A stretch of DNA of 64,000 bases, taken from contig NZ_JAVFJJ010000005.1 of assembly GCF_030908245.1 (NCBI RefSeq), positions 186,001 to 250,000 on the forward strand, read 5' to 3'. The position numbers and the translations under genes were made by a program. Shown in pieces: positions 43,053 to 52,458 of the stretch. This stretch comes from Sinomonas sp. ASV322 (GTDB lineage Bacteria > Actinomycetota > Actinomycetes > Actinomycetales > Micrococcaceae). Every line of letters begins with the position of its first letter. Position 1 is the first letter of the stretch. The notes beneath the pieces are model-generated. The model had not been told where the DNA came from, made no database searches, and was given only the letters and a program-made list of their open reading frames with translations.

Positions 43053-46048
43053 GCGCGCTCCCTTTCCCGGGGCCGCGCACGCATCGCCTCGGTCTGGGCG
43101 CCTTCCTCGATCTGCTCGTCGATCCGCGAGCCGAGGCTGCGCAGTACGTCGATGACGAGCGCGACGACGATGAGGTAGACGCCGACGTCGAAAATCGTCG
43201 AGGTCACGAACTTGACGTCTCCGAAGACAGGCAGCCAGAGCGTGATGATCGCGCTCTCGAACACCCGGCCGCCCGAAAGGAGCGGGACCGCGGCCGCGAG
43301 CGCGGCCGTCGCGAGGCCGGCCCCGAGGAGCCGGCCCGGGTTGATCGGGGCCGCCTCATAGAGCTCGAATCGCCCGCCCGCGAGGTAGCGGATCGTGAGC
43401 GCAAGGCCGGCCACAAGCCCGCCCGCGAATCCCCCGCCGGGCGCGTTGTGCCCCGCGAGGAGGAGGTAGATCGAGAACAGGACCATGCTGTGGAAGACGA
43501 GCCGGGTGATGACCTCGAAGATGATCGAGCGGCGCTCGGGGGCGAGCGTCCGGCCCGCGACGAGCCACGGGTCCCGCTCGACGCTCGCGAACGTGCGGGC
43601 GACGGCGAGCTCAGCGCCGCCGCGCGTCGAGGGGTCGACGCCGCGCACGCGCCCGACGCTGCCTGTCTCGACGTCGCGCGTCGGCCCGAGCCCGCGGCCA
43701 CGGTGCCTGATGAAGATGAGGCTCGCGATCCCCGTGGCTGCGAGGACGAGCACGGAGATCTCGCCGAACGTGTCCCACGCACGGAGGTCCACGAGCGCGA
43801 CGTTGACGATGTTCGCCCCTCCGCCCTGCGTGTAGGCGAGCTCGGGGAAGCGGAGCGAGATGGGCTCGGCCGTGCGGGCGCCCATCGCGAACATGCCCGC
43901 GAACACGACGACGGCGCCGAACAGGACAGCGATGATCACCCGCACGACCCGATACGCGCCGCCTGTACGGTCGCGGAGCTGGGCGGGGAGTCGGCGCATG
44001 CCGAGCACGAAAGCGACGAGCACGATCGTCTCGACGAGGAGCTGGGTCATCGCGAGATCCGGGGCGCCCTGGAGCGCGAAGATGAGCGCGATCCCGTAAC
44101 CCGTGACCGAGACCATGAGGACGGCGAGGAAGCGCTTGTTCGCGCGGACGGCGGCGAGCGCCCCAATCACGATTCCCACGCCGATGACGGCTTGCAGCGG
44201 CGAACCCGGGTCCACGAAGAACGTCCCCCCGGGAATCGAGGGGCGCGTCACGAGCATGACGACGAGCGGCACCGCTGTCGCGACGGAGAGGATGACCGCG
44301 AGGTAGAAGAAGAGCGAGCCTCGCTGTGTCCGCCCGGTCACCCAGATGGCGAGATCGTCGATGGCGCCGACCGTCGCGCGATAGACCCGCTCGGCGTCGG
44401 GGAGCCCCGAAACCGCGACCTGGAGCCGATAGACGATGCCGCGCGCCCAGAAGAGGATGCCGCCGATCGCCCAGGCGGTCGCCGAGAGCGCGAACGGGAG
44501 GTCGAACCCGTGCCACGCGGCGAGATGCTCCGAGACCTGCCCTGCGGTGTCGGCGTGCGGGGACGCCCACGCCTCGACGGGCGCGGGCCACAGCCCGTAC
44601 ACGAGCCCGAGGGCGGCCAGGACCGCGGGCGGGGCGACGAAGAGGGGCGTGATGGGCTTGAAAGGCGTATCCGGGAGGCCAGGCTTGCGCGCGAACGCGC
44701 CCCACACGAAGCGCGCGCTGTACGCGACGGTGAGCGCGGAACCGAGCACGAAGCCGGCGAGGACGACGGCGGCCCACACCCCCGCGAGGACGTCGCCCCG
44801 CGCGCCGCCCGCCCCGGCCGCATTGCCCGCCCCGGCGAACGCCGCGAACACGGTCTCCTTCGCGACGAATCCGCCCAGGAGCGGGAGCCCGGCCATGGAC
44901 GCGGCCGCGAGGATCGCGACGACGCCCAGCGCGCGCGACTGCCGGAACAGGCCCGAGAGGCGGCGGACGTCGCGCGTCCCTGTCTGGTGGTCCACAATCC
45001 CGACGACGAGGAAGAGCGTCGCCTTGAAGAGCGCGTGGGCCACGACGAGCGCGAGTCCCGCGAGCGCCGCATCCGGCGTGCCGAGGCCGACGACGGCGAC
45101 CATGAACCCGAGCTGGCTCACGGTTCCGTAGGCGAGGAGGAGCTTGATGTCCGTCTGCCGCAGCGCCCGGTATCCGCCGACGAGGAGCGTCGCAACGCCG
45201 AAGCCCAAGACCACCGGGCGCCAGTACGGCGTGTCTGCGAAGCCGGGCGCGAGGCGCGCGACGAGGTAGACCCCCGCCTTGACCATCGCGGCGGCGTGCA
45301 GATACGCCGAGACGGGCGCCGGGGCCGCCATGGCGCCCGGGAGCCAGAAGTGGAACGGGACGAGGGCCGACTTGCTGAGGGCCCCCACGAGGACCAGGAG
45401 CGCGCCGACGGCTACGGCACCCGAGGTGGAGGTCGCCGCAGGCGAAGAACTCAGCAATTCGCCCGCCCGCGCGAGGATCGCCGAGATCCGGTAGGTGCCG
45501 GCCGCGTTGCCGATGAGCACGAGGCCCACGAACATCGCGAGGCCGCCCGCAGTCGTCACGATGAGCGCCTGGATCGCGGAGCGGCGCGCCGCGAGGCGGG
45601 TCCGCGCGAAGCCGATCAGGAGGAAGGAGAGGACGCTCGTGAGCTCCCAGAAGACGAATAGCGCGATGAGGTCGTCGGCGACGACGAGGCCGAGCATTGC
45701 GCCCGCGAACGCGAGGAGCTGCCCGCCGAAGCCGCCCAGCCCGTCGTCGTCCTCCTTGAAGTAGCGCGCGCAATAGGCGAGGACCAGTGCGCCGATGCCC
45801 AGAATCAGGACGCCCATGACCCATGCGAGCGGGTCGAGTCGGAACGCGAAGTCGAGCCGCAGGGCGGGGATATAGGAGTAGGTCTCCTCGAGCCCCCCGG
45901 TGTACGCGGCGTCGTGCTGGAGCGCGAGCCACGCGAGCGAGAGCGCGGGCACCGCCGCGAGAAGGAGGAACGACGCGCGGCCCCAGCGCCGGAAGATCCA
46001 GGGCGCACCAGCCGCCACTGCGAAGTGCAGGGCGAGAACTGGTACCAC
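43049..46048 (-). CDS. mrpA: Mrp antiporter subunits A and B fused
   Basis: 999 residues from GTG 46048, with GGAGG five bases before. The NuoL-like part covers about 1-780 (FVFWELTSVLSFLLIG; FHFWLPGAMAAPAPVSAYLHAAAMVKAGVYL), then an MbhD/MbhE-like section, and the end (about 860-960, FHSMVLFSIYLLLAGHNAPG) is the MrpB domain, so no separate mrpB is needed. The complex exchanges Na+ for H+ and supports pH and salt balance. Confidence 0.93.
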   Translation of the reverse strand: MVPVLALHFAVAAGAPWIFRRWGRASFLLLAAVPALSLAWLALQHDAAYTGGLEETYSYIPALRLDFAFRLDPLAWVMGVLILGIGALVLAYCARYFKEDDDGLGGFGGQLLAFAGAMLGLVVADDLIALFVFWELTSVLSFLLIGFARTRLAARRSAIQALIVTTAGGLAMFVGLVLIGNAAGTYRISAILARAGELLSSSPAATSTSGAVAVGALLVLVGALSKSALVPFHFWLPGAMAAPAPVSAYLHAAAMVKAGVYLVARLAPGFADTPYWRPVVLGFGVATLLVGGYRALRQTDIKLLLAYGTVSQLGFMVAVVGLGTPDAALAGLALVVAHALFKATLFLVVGIVDHQTGTRDVRRLSGLFRQSRALGVVAILAAASMAGLPLLGGFVAKETVFAAFAGAGNAAGAGGARGDVLAGVWAAVVLAGFVLGSALTVAYSARFVWGAFARKPGLPDTPFKPITPLFVAPPAVLAALGLVYGLWPAPVEAWASPHADTAGQVSEHLAAWHGFDLPFALSATAWAIGGILFWARGIVYRLQVAVSGLPDAERVYRATVGAIDDLAIWVTGRTQRGSLFFYLAVILSVATAVPLVVMLVTRPSIPGGTFFVDPGSPLQAVIGVGIVIGALAAVRANKRFLAVLMVSVTGYGIALIFALQGAPDLAMTQLLVETIVLVAFVLGMRRLPAQLRDRTGGAYRVVRVIIAVLFGAVVVFAGMFAMGARTAEPISLRFPELAYTQGGGANIVNVALVDLRAWDTFGEISVLVLAATGIASLIFIRHRGRGLGPTRDVETGSVGRVRGVDPSTRGGAELAVARTFASVERDPWLVAGRTLAPERRSIIFEVITRLVFHSMVLFSIYLLLAGHNAPGGGFAGGLVAGLALTIRYLAGGRFELYEAAPINPGRLLGAGLATAALAAAVPLLSGGRVFESAIITLWLPVFGDVKFVTSTIFDVGVYLIVVALVIDVLRSLGSRIDEQIEEGAQTEAMRARPRERERA

Positions 46049-46179
46049 GGGGTGCCTCCGCTATGTCAGGTGTAGGAATCGCAGAAAGTTGGGGTCGGCG
46101 GATGTCAGTTGGGTTCACAGAAAGAGGTGACGCCGGTGCGAGCGTCCCCGCCAGCTTATCAAGCGCTAGCATGCGAGCT

Positions 46180-47565
46180 ATGACGACTGCCACGCCGCAG
46201 CCATCGGAGCTCGAGCTCCACACCGCCCCGGTCAAGAAGGGCCAAGTGCTCGCATGGGCCACTTGGGACTGGGGAACAGCCGCCTTCAACGCCGTCATGA
46301 CGACGTTCGTCTTCACGGTGTACCTGACATCCTCGGCCTTCGGCGGTGCCGATTATGCGTCGTCGGTGCTCGGCGCGGCGCTCGGCATCGCGGGACTGCT
46401 CATCGCCGTCTTCGCGCCCGTCTCGGGGCAGCGCTCGGACGCAGGCGGCCGCCGCAAGCTCTGGCTCGGGATCCACACGGGCGCCGTCGCGCTCCTCACG
46501 GGCCTGTGCTTCTTCGCGTACCCCCGGCCCGAGCTCCTCTGGTACGGGGCGAGCCTCATCGCCGCGGGCCACGTGTTCTCCGAGCTCGCGTTCGTCAACT
46601 ACAACGCGATGCTCGAACAGATCGCGACGCCCAAGACGATCGGCCGGATCTCCGGCTTCGGCTGGTCCGCGGCGTATTTCGGCGGCATCGTCGCGCTCCT
46701 GCTCGTCCTCGCGCTCTTCGTCCAGCCGGCGTTCCATTGGTTCGGGGCGTCGACCGTGGAGAGCCTCAACATCCGCCTCGTGGCCGTGTTCTCGATGCTG
46801 TGGATCATCGTGTTCTCCCTTCCCGTCCTGTTCGCGGTGCCCGAAGTACGACGGCGACCGGCGGCGCGGCTGGGCATCCTCGCCTCCTACGGGCTCCTGT
46901 TCCGGCGGATCGGGGCCATGTGGCGCACGAGCCCCCACACGCTCTACTTCCTCGTGGCCAGCGCCGTGTTCCGAGACGGCCTCGCCGCCGTGTTCACGTT
47001 CGGGGGCGTCATCGCTGCCGGCACGTTCGGGTTCTCCCTCAGCCAGGTGATCTTCTTCGCGATCTTCGGCAACATCGTCGCGGCCGCCGGCGCTATCGCG
47101 GGCGGCTTCCTCGACGACCGCTTAGGCCCCAAACGTGTCATCGTCGGCTCCCTCGTGGGGCTCATCGTCGCGAGCGGCGCGATCCTCGTGCTCGGGAACG
47201 CGAGCCATCCGATCGGGGGCTTCACGTGGACGGGGAGCCTGACGTTCTGGGTGTTCGGCCTCTTCCTGACGCTGTTCGTCGGTCCCGCGCAGGCCTCCGC
47301 GCGGGCCTACCTCGCGCGGCTCGCGCCGGACGGCGAATCCGGCGAGCTCTTCGGCCTCTACGCGACGACCGGCCGCGCTGTGAGCTTCCTCGCGCCGTCG
47401 CTCTTCAGCCTGAGCATCGCGATCGCGACTCCGTTCGTCGCGGAGGGCCAGGCGCAGCGTTGGGGCATCCTGGGGATCATGCTCGTCCTCTTCGCGGGGC
47501 TTGTCGTGCTGCTCCCGGTGCGGCCGCCGTCGAAGGTCGCGACCGCCGTCGTCCCCGAGCGGTGA
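46180..47565 (+). CDS. MFS transporter, UMF1/Atg22-like
   Basis: 461 residues, about twelve membrane segments. LAWATWDWGTAAFNAVMTTFVFTVYLTSS near the N-terminus is the UMF1-type signature, and FLDDRLGPKRVIVG marks the second half. Related proteins export amino acids or other small molecules. It is divergent from mrpA across a 130-bp gap. An ATG nine bases upstream is an alternative start. Confidence 0.88.
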   Translation: MTTATPQPSELELHTAPVKKGQVLAWATWDWGTAAFNAVMTTFVFTVYLTSSAFGGADYASSVLGAALGIAGLLIAVFAPVSGQRSDAGGRRKLWLGIHTGAVALLTGLCFFAYPRPELLWYGASLIAAGHVFSELAFVNYNAMLEQIATPKTIGRISGFGWSAAYFGGIVALLLVLALFVQPAFHWFGASTVESLNIRLVAVFSMLWIIVFSLPVLFAVPEVRRRPAARLGILASYGLLFRRIGAMWRTSPHTLYFLVASAVFRDGLAAVFTFGGVIAAGTFGFSLSQVIFFAIFGNIVAAAGAIAGGFLDDRLGPKRVIVGSLVGLIVASGAILVLGNASHPIGGFTWTGSLTFWVFGLFLTLFVGPAQASARAYLARLAPDGESGELFGLYATTGRAVSFLAPSLFSLSIAIATPFVAEGQAQRWGILGIMLVLFAGLVVLLPVRPPSKVATAVVPER

Positions 47566-47587
47566 GCGGTGCGGCCGTCGCCTCGCG

Positions 47588-48793
47588 CTAGCCTGCGGCG
47601 GGATAGTCGGGCAGGACGACCGATTCGTGGACTCGCACGCCCCTGAGGCCCAGCGCAGTGAACGCCCTCGCGAGCGGCGGCGGCATCCGACTGACCAGCC
47701 GCACCCCGGTGACAACTGCCCACACCTGAAGCCCGGTGGCTGGGACCACCGTCCGCGCCGCCCGGAGGGCGAACGCCCGACTCGCCCGAACGTATTCGCC
47801 GATCGCCCGCTCATAGGCCGCGAAGGCGCGCACATGATCGCCGTCGGCCCGCGCAAGTTCCTCGGCCAGGGTGTAAGCACTCACGACCGCGAGGCTCGTG
47901 CTGCCGCCCACCACCGGGCCTGGGCAGAACCCGGCGTCGCCGACGAGCGTGACTCTGCCACGTGACCAGGTATCCATCGTCAACTGGGTGATCGAGTCGA
48001 AGTAGAAGGCCGGCGTGGTGTCCAGCTCGCCGAGCCAAGCGTCCGCCTCGGGGGCCAGGCCGGCGAGCGCAGCCCGTAGCAGTTCCTTCTGTCTCCCGGT
48101 ATCCCGGTGGTCGTATTCGAGCGGCATGTTCGCGCGAAACAGGAACAGCGCTCGTGCGTCGGCGAGATGCTGTGCGCTGTACAGCGCGGCCGTGCGGCCC
48201 GCTCCCGCGTGGACGAGCATGCGGCGGTCGACGCTGAGGGCTTTCGGCAGCGAGGCAACAGCCAGGTACGCGCCCAAGAACCTCGAGTAATCGGATTCTT
48301 CGCCGAAGACCAGCCGGCGCACGTTCGAGTGCAGCCCATCGGCCCCCACGACGACATCGAACCGGCGAGGCTCGCCGTGCTCAAAGGAAACGTCGCCGTC
48401 AGAGGAAATGGACGTGATCGAGTCGCCGAAGACGTATTCGACGTCGCCGGCGGTCGCGGCGTAGAGCGTCTCGCTTAGGTCGTCCCGCATGATCTCGACG
48501 TGCCGGTCTGAAACCGCCGGCAAGGCTTTCGTGAGATCGATGTGGACCGCCCGCGCGGCCCCCTCGCGCGTGAGCATCACGTAATCCGTACCCGTGGCGA
48601 GGGCCTCGACCTGCTTGGCGACGCCCATCCGATCCATGATGTCCATCGCAGGCCGGAACAAGTCGACGGCGTGGCCTCCCGCTCTGCGGAACACCGACGC
48701 GCGCTCGACCACCGTGACGGCATGTCCCCGCCGCGCCAGCCAATAGGCCACCACCGGGCCAGCCACGCTCGCACCCGACACCAAAACCCGCAT
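47588..48793 (-). CDS. FAD-dependent monooxygenase (PHBH fold)
   Basis: 401 residues. The FAD dinucleotide motif is GASVAGPVVAYWLARRGHAVTVVE, the DG motif is VVGADGLHSNVRR, and the GD motif is RVTLVGDAGFCPGPVVGGST. Class A flavoprotein hydroxylases of this type modify aromatic or drug-like compounds; TetX-like proteins are relatives. The substrate is not evident. Confidence 0.88.
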   Translation of the reverse strand: MRVLVSGASVAGPVVAYWLARRGHAVTVVERASVFRRAGGHAVDLFRPAMDIMDRMGVAKQVEALATGTDYVMLTREGAARAVHIDLTKALPAVSDRHVEIMRDDLSETLYAATAGDVEYVFGDSITSISSDGDVSFEHGEPRRFDVVVGADGLHSNVRRLVFGEESDYSRFLGAYLAVASLPKALSVDRRMLVHAGAGRTAALYSAQHLADARALFLFRANMPLEYDHRDTGRQKELLRAALAGLAPEADAWLGELDTTPAFYFDSITQLTMDTWSRGRVTLVGDAGFCPGPVVGGSTSLAVVSAYTLAEELARADGDHVRAFAAYERAIGEYVRASRAFALRAARTVVPATGLQVWAVVTGVRLVSRMPPPLARAFTALGLRGVRVHESVVLPDYPAAG

Positions 48794-48957
48794 GCCAACA
48801 CCCCGGTTCAGGAGACCAATTCAGCATATTTCCGCACATGCCGCCTGAGTCAACGGATTGCCGCCTCCCAAGAGCGAGAAGGAGGGCTCCGGATCTGGTG
48901 CACGGATCACGTCGGCATCATGATGGCCGAATGTGGCTGTTTGGGACGACCATTCGC

Positions 48958-50595
48958 ATGACGAAGAATTTCCTCGTGACCGTCTGGGACGACACACCAG
49001 AGAACAGGGCGGCTGCAGAGGCTATCGGGTCGACGTGCGAGGCGGATCTCGCAGCTCTCGAGGATTGGTTCAACTACCGTTGGGCCGATTTTCCGTACGG
49101 GATCTTGGTGACGGTAGGGCAAGACGGAAACCCGAACCCGCACGCTGTCACCCTGTGGTCCGGCACGGCGAACTCGCCGCAGATCAGCGTCTACGGCGCG
49201 ACCGTCGGCAACGCCGCCGGCTCAGCCGCCGTGCGGGACGAGCTCGCCCGCATGCTCTTCTCCGCCGAATTGGCCGAGGTTCTCATGCACGCCTCTCCCA
49301 ACGGGTGGAACCCGGGAAACAACGCAGGAGAGGGACTCTCCCGGATCGCAGGCGCGGAACTGCACCCGCTCGGCTACTACCGCCCGGCCGGAGCCTCGAA
49401 CAACGGTCCGTACTCCACGGCGTGGCTCCAGCTCGGCTACCGTACCCGGGACCGGCAGGACGCCGGAGCCGCAGGCCCCAGATATGACTTCATCACGGTG
49501 TCCGAGAACAGCGACACGAACGTCCTTTCCTACGGCTGCGCCATACAGTTCCTGTACTACTTGCACACCCAGCTGCACTACACCTGGCGGCAGATCGCCA
49601 CGTCATGGGGCGCTCACCTCTGCGAGACCTTCGCCCAGCTCACCAATCGGCCGTCGACGACGGCGTTCACCGAGTTCAGCGACGTCCTGAACGCGCACCT
49701 GCCGCCAGGCACCTCGCTCTCGCCGACCACCGACAATGTCTTTCCGCTCAGCGCCGCGCCGCCTGTCGTGCTCGTGGCTTCCTACGGGAAGGCGATCGGG
49801 CACGCGAACCCGGCACAGTCATTGGCGACGCTGAAACCGGGCGTCTTCTGCGAGGAGTCGACCTACTCGTATCGCGTCGTGGACATCACCGCGCCCGTCT
49901 CGATCGTCGCACGCGCCCCCGGCGCATTCGCCCCGCGGTTCCGCTGGAGCGTCAACGGCGTGCCCGTGTCGGGGTCGGGAGTGACCCGACAGGCCACCGT
50001 GCCGGTCCGTGTCGTGAACACCGCGCCGGGCGGGTCCGAACCCGCCAAGGACGGTGTTCCGCTCACGATCAGCTACCTGATCACCGACCTGCCCGACCGG
50101 AGCCAGGTGACCATCACAAACCTCAGCTTCCCCGGAAACATCGACGGTCTCGACGTCACGGCCGTGATGACCGAAGCTGGCGCGGCCAATCTTGGGTCGA
50201 CGAGCGGGACAACGTCTGTTGCGCCCCGATACCGCGACTACGACATGGAAGCCCGCTGGTACCTCGACGTCGCCGCGTGCAACCCCAAGTCGCTCGGGGA
50301 AGCCGTCGTCCACCGGGACGCGATGCTGGGCAAGCTGTTCGCGCTGAAGAATCTCCCGGACCCTTCACCCGAGCAGCTCGTGGATTTGGCCCATGAGGCC
50401 GTCCGCTTCCTCGAATCGTCCCGCGATCTGGTCTCGGCGGCCGCGAATGACCAGAGCGTCGTCGCAGCCCTGCTCCCACCTCTCAGCGCCGCCCTCACGC
50501 GAAGGGACCTGGATACCGTCGTCGGCCTCGAAGGGCGCGTGTTCAGGGTCCCGGAGCCCGCCCATGCACCCGAACCGCGAGGTGCGCCGGACTAG
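48958..50595 (+). CDS. Unrecognised 545-residue protein
   Basis: Starts MTKNFLVTVWDDTPENRAAAE; ATGs at 48931 and 48919 are possible alternatives because no clear binding site decides. No signal peptide. Residues about 20-250 form a region with EDWFNYRWADFPYGILVTV, LFSAELAEVLMHAS, NAGEGLSRIAGAEL and LHYTWRQIATSWGAHLCETF, which looks enzyme-like but lacks a known motif. The middle (about 320-430) is beta-rich, the end helical (ESSRDLVSAAANDQSVVAALL). Function not assigned. Confidence 0.75.
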   Translation: MTKNFLVTVWDDTPENRAAAEAIGSTCEADLAALEDWFNYRWADFPYGILVTVGQDGNPNPHAVTLWSGTANSPQISVYGATVGNAAGSAAVRDELARMLFSAELAEVLMHASPNGWNPGNNAGEGLSRIAGAELHPLGYYRPAGASNNGPYSTAWLQLGYRTRDRQDAGAAGPRYDFITVSENSDTNVLSYGCAIQFLYYLHTQLHYTWRQIATSWGAHLCETFAQLTNRPSTTAFTEFSDVLNAHLPPGTSLSPTTDNVFPLSAAPPVVLVASYGKAIGHANPAQSLATLKPGVFCEESTYSYRVVDITAPVSIVARAPGAFAPRFRWSVNGVPVSGSGVTRQATVPVRVVNTAPGGSEPAKDGVPLTISYLITDLPDRSQVTITNLSFPGNIDGLDVTAVMTEAGAANLGSTSGTTSVAPRYRDYDMEARWYLDVAACNPKSLGEAVVHRDAMLGKLFALKNLPDPSPEQLVDLAHEAVRFLESSRDLVSAAANDQSVVAALLPPLSAALTRRDLDTVVGLEGRVFRVPEPAHAPEPRGAPD

Positions 50596-50604
50596 AGTTG
50601 TTCC

Positions 50605-51087
50605 ATGAACGTGGACGAGACCGAGCTCCCTGGGATCGGGGTTCGCAAGGATTTCATGACGCAATCGGGCCGCCGCCTCGGCGTCGTGACGCATCGCGAC
50701 GGTCACACTGAACTCATCGTGTCGACGTGGGATGATCCGGACACGTGCCAGGCGTCCATCCCCCTCACCGGCGATGAGGCCTCGGCGCTCGGCAACCTCC
50801 TCGGCAGCCAGCGGATCGTCATGCAGCTCACCGAGGAGCACAAGGAAGTCCCGGGCATTGTGACCCGCCAGTTCTCCATCGTCGCCGACTCTCCGTACCG
50901 CGAACAGCCCATGGGCAAGGCCGCGATCCGGACGCGGACGGGCGTCTCGATCGTCGCGATCATGCGCGAAGGCGAGGTGCTGCCCTCCCCCGGGCCAGAC
51001 GCGATCCTGCACATCGGCGACCTGCTCGTCGCCGTCGGCACCCAGGAGGGCCTCGACGCCGCAGCGGCCGTGCTGCGCAACGGCTGA
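50605..51087 (+). CDS. Cation:proton antiporter regulatory subunit (KhtT-like, TrkA-C domain)
   Basis: 160 residues. An N-terminal segment (ELPGIGVRKDFMTQSGRRLGVVTHRDG) is the KhtT start, and residues 90-155 form a TrkA-C domain ending HIGDLLVAVGTQEGLDAA. It should sense a nucleotide or ion and gate the antiporter encoded seven bases downstream. Confidence 0.88.
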   Translation: MNVDETELPGIGVRKDFMTQSGRRLGVVTHRDGHTELIVSTWDDPDTCQASIPLTGDEASALGNLLGSQRIVMQLTEEHKEVPGIVTRQFSIVADSPYREQPMGKAAIRTRTGVSIVAIMREGEVLPSPGPDAILHIGDLLVAVGTQEGLDAAAAVLRNG

Positions 51088-51094
51088 GAAGCGC

Positions 51095-52309
51095 ATGGAC
51101 TCGATCGCACTGACGCTCATCGAACTCGGGGCGGTCATCTTCGCCCTCGGATTCCTCGCGCGGCTTGCCGGTCGGATCAGCATGTCGCCGATCCCGCTCT
51201 ACCTCCTCGGAGGGCTCTTGTTCGGCGCGGGCAGCTTCGTCGATCTCCACGGCGTGCGCGACTTCGCCCACCTCGCGGGCGAGATCGGCGTCATTCTCCT
51301 CCTGCTCCTGCTCGGCCTCGAGTACACGGCCAAGGAGCTCTTCACGGGCCTGCGCCGCTCGTGGCAGGCCGGGGTGGTGGACGCCGTCCTGAACATCATC
51401 CCCGGAGCGGGCGTTGCTCTCCTGCTCGGCTGGGGGCCGCTCGGCGCCCTCGTCATGGGCGGCGTCACCTACATCTCGTCGTCGGGCATCGCGGCGAAGG
51501 TGATCACCGACCTCGGCCGCGTGGGCAACCGCGAGACACCCACGATCCTCTCGATCCTCGTGTTCGAGGACCTCGCGATGGCCGTCTACCTTCCGATCCT
51601 CACCGCGATGCTCGCGGGGGTGAGCTGGCTCGGCGGGCTTCAGACGGTCGGCATCTCCCTCGCCGTCATCACAATCGTGCTCGTCGTCGCCCTCCGCCAT
51701 GGGCAGCGGGTCTCACAGGCAGTGCACAGCGAGAATTCCGAGGTCTTCCTCCTCAACGTCATGGGACTCGCGCTGCTCGTGGCCGGCATCGCATCCGCTA
51801 TGCAGGTCTCCGCGGCCGTTGGTGCATTCATGCTCGGCATCGCGATTTCGGGAACGACGGCGGATCTCGCCTCCCGCCTGCTCGAGCCCCTGCGCGATCT
51901 CTTCGCCGCGATCTTCTTCGTGGCGTTCGGCCTCAACACGGATCCGAGGTCCATTCCGCCCGTGCTCGGCTGGGCGCTCCTGCTCGCGATCGTCACGTCC
52001 CTCACGAAGCTGGCCACCGGATGGTGGGCCGCGTCCCGCGCCGGCGTCGCGGTGCCCGGCCGGGCTCGTGCCGGGGCTTCGCTCATCGCACGCGGCGAGT
52101 TCTCGATCGTCATCGCGGGCCTCGCCGTGACGTCCGGCGCCGTGACGGGCGAGCTCGCAGCGCTCGCGACGGCCTATGTGCTGCTGATGGCCGTCATCGG
52201 GCCGCTCGCGGCGCGCTTCATCGAGCCGGCGGTCAAAGCGCTCCGGCGGCCGCGTCAGGCGAAGCAGAGGGCTCGCGCGACCGTCGGCGACCGTCCAGAA
52301 GTCACCTAA
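51095..52309 (+). CDS. Cation:proton antiporter, CPA2/KefB-KhtU-like
   Basis: 404 residues, about twelve membrane segments, starting MDSIALTLIELGAVIFALGFL. SSSGIAAKVITDLGR and GRARAGASLIARGEFSIVIAGLA are conserved blocks of monovalent cation:proton antiporters. The last residues (GDRPEVT) and the stop codon are supplied by the first unit of hairpin array C. It likely effluxes K+ in exchange for H+. Confidence 0.9.
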   Translation: MDSIALTLIELGAVIFALGFLARLAGRISMSPIPLYLLGGLLFGAGSFVDLHGVRDFAHLAGEIGVILLLLLLGLEYTAKELFTGLRRSWQAGVVDAVLNIIPGAGVALLLGWGPLGALVMGGVTYISSSGIAAKVITDLGRVGNRETPTILSILVFEDLAMAVYLPILTAMLAGVSWLGGLQTVGISLAVITIVLVVALRHGQRVSQAVHSENSEVFLLNVMGLALLVAGIASAMQVSAAVGAFMLGIAISGTTADLASRLLEPLRDLFAAIFFVAFGLNTDPRSIPPVLGWALLLAIVTSLTKLATGWWAASRAGVAVPGRARAGASLIARGEFSIVIAGLAVTSGAVTGELAALATAYVLLMAVIGPLAARFIEPAVKALRRPRQAKQRARATVGDRPEVT

Positions 52310-52408
52310 CGCGGGTTGTGGCCCATCCAGAAGTCACGTAACGCGGGTCCAACCCACGGGACGTGACCCCCAAACGACCGCGCACCCACGGAACGTGACC
52401 CCCAAACG
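52292..52408. repeat. Hairpin array C: two forward and two inverted units
   Basis: Forward units contain AGAAGTCACCTAACGCGGGT and AGAAGTCACGTAACGCGGGT; inverted units are ACCCACGGGACGTGACCCCC and ACCCACGGAACGTGACCCCC. The change CACCT to CACGT in the inner forward unit is matched in the inverted units. The first unit is inside the antiporter gene and gives its stop codon (TAA). Confidence 0.93.
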
Positions 52409-52458
52409 TTAAACAGCCGCGCAACCCCCGCGAAACGCGCCTCCGAGAGTATGGAGGC

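Noticed and set aside
43448-45661. Long open frame (about 737 codons) on the plus strand opposite mrpA
   Set aside because: It is the mirror of mrpA in a high-GC gene; composition is Glu/Arg/Asp-rich without domains, and mrpA has strong homology blocks.
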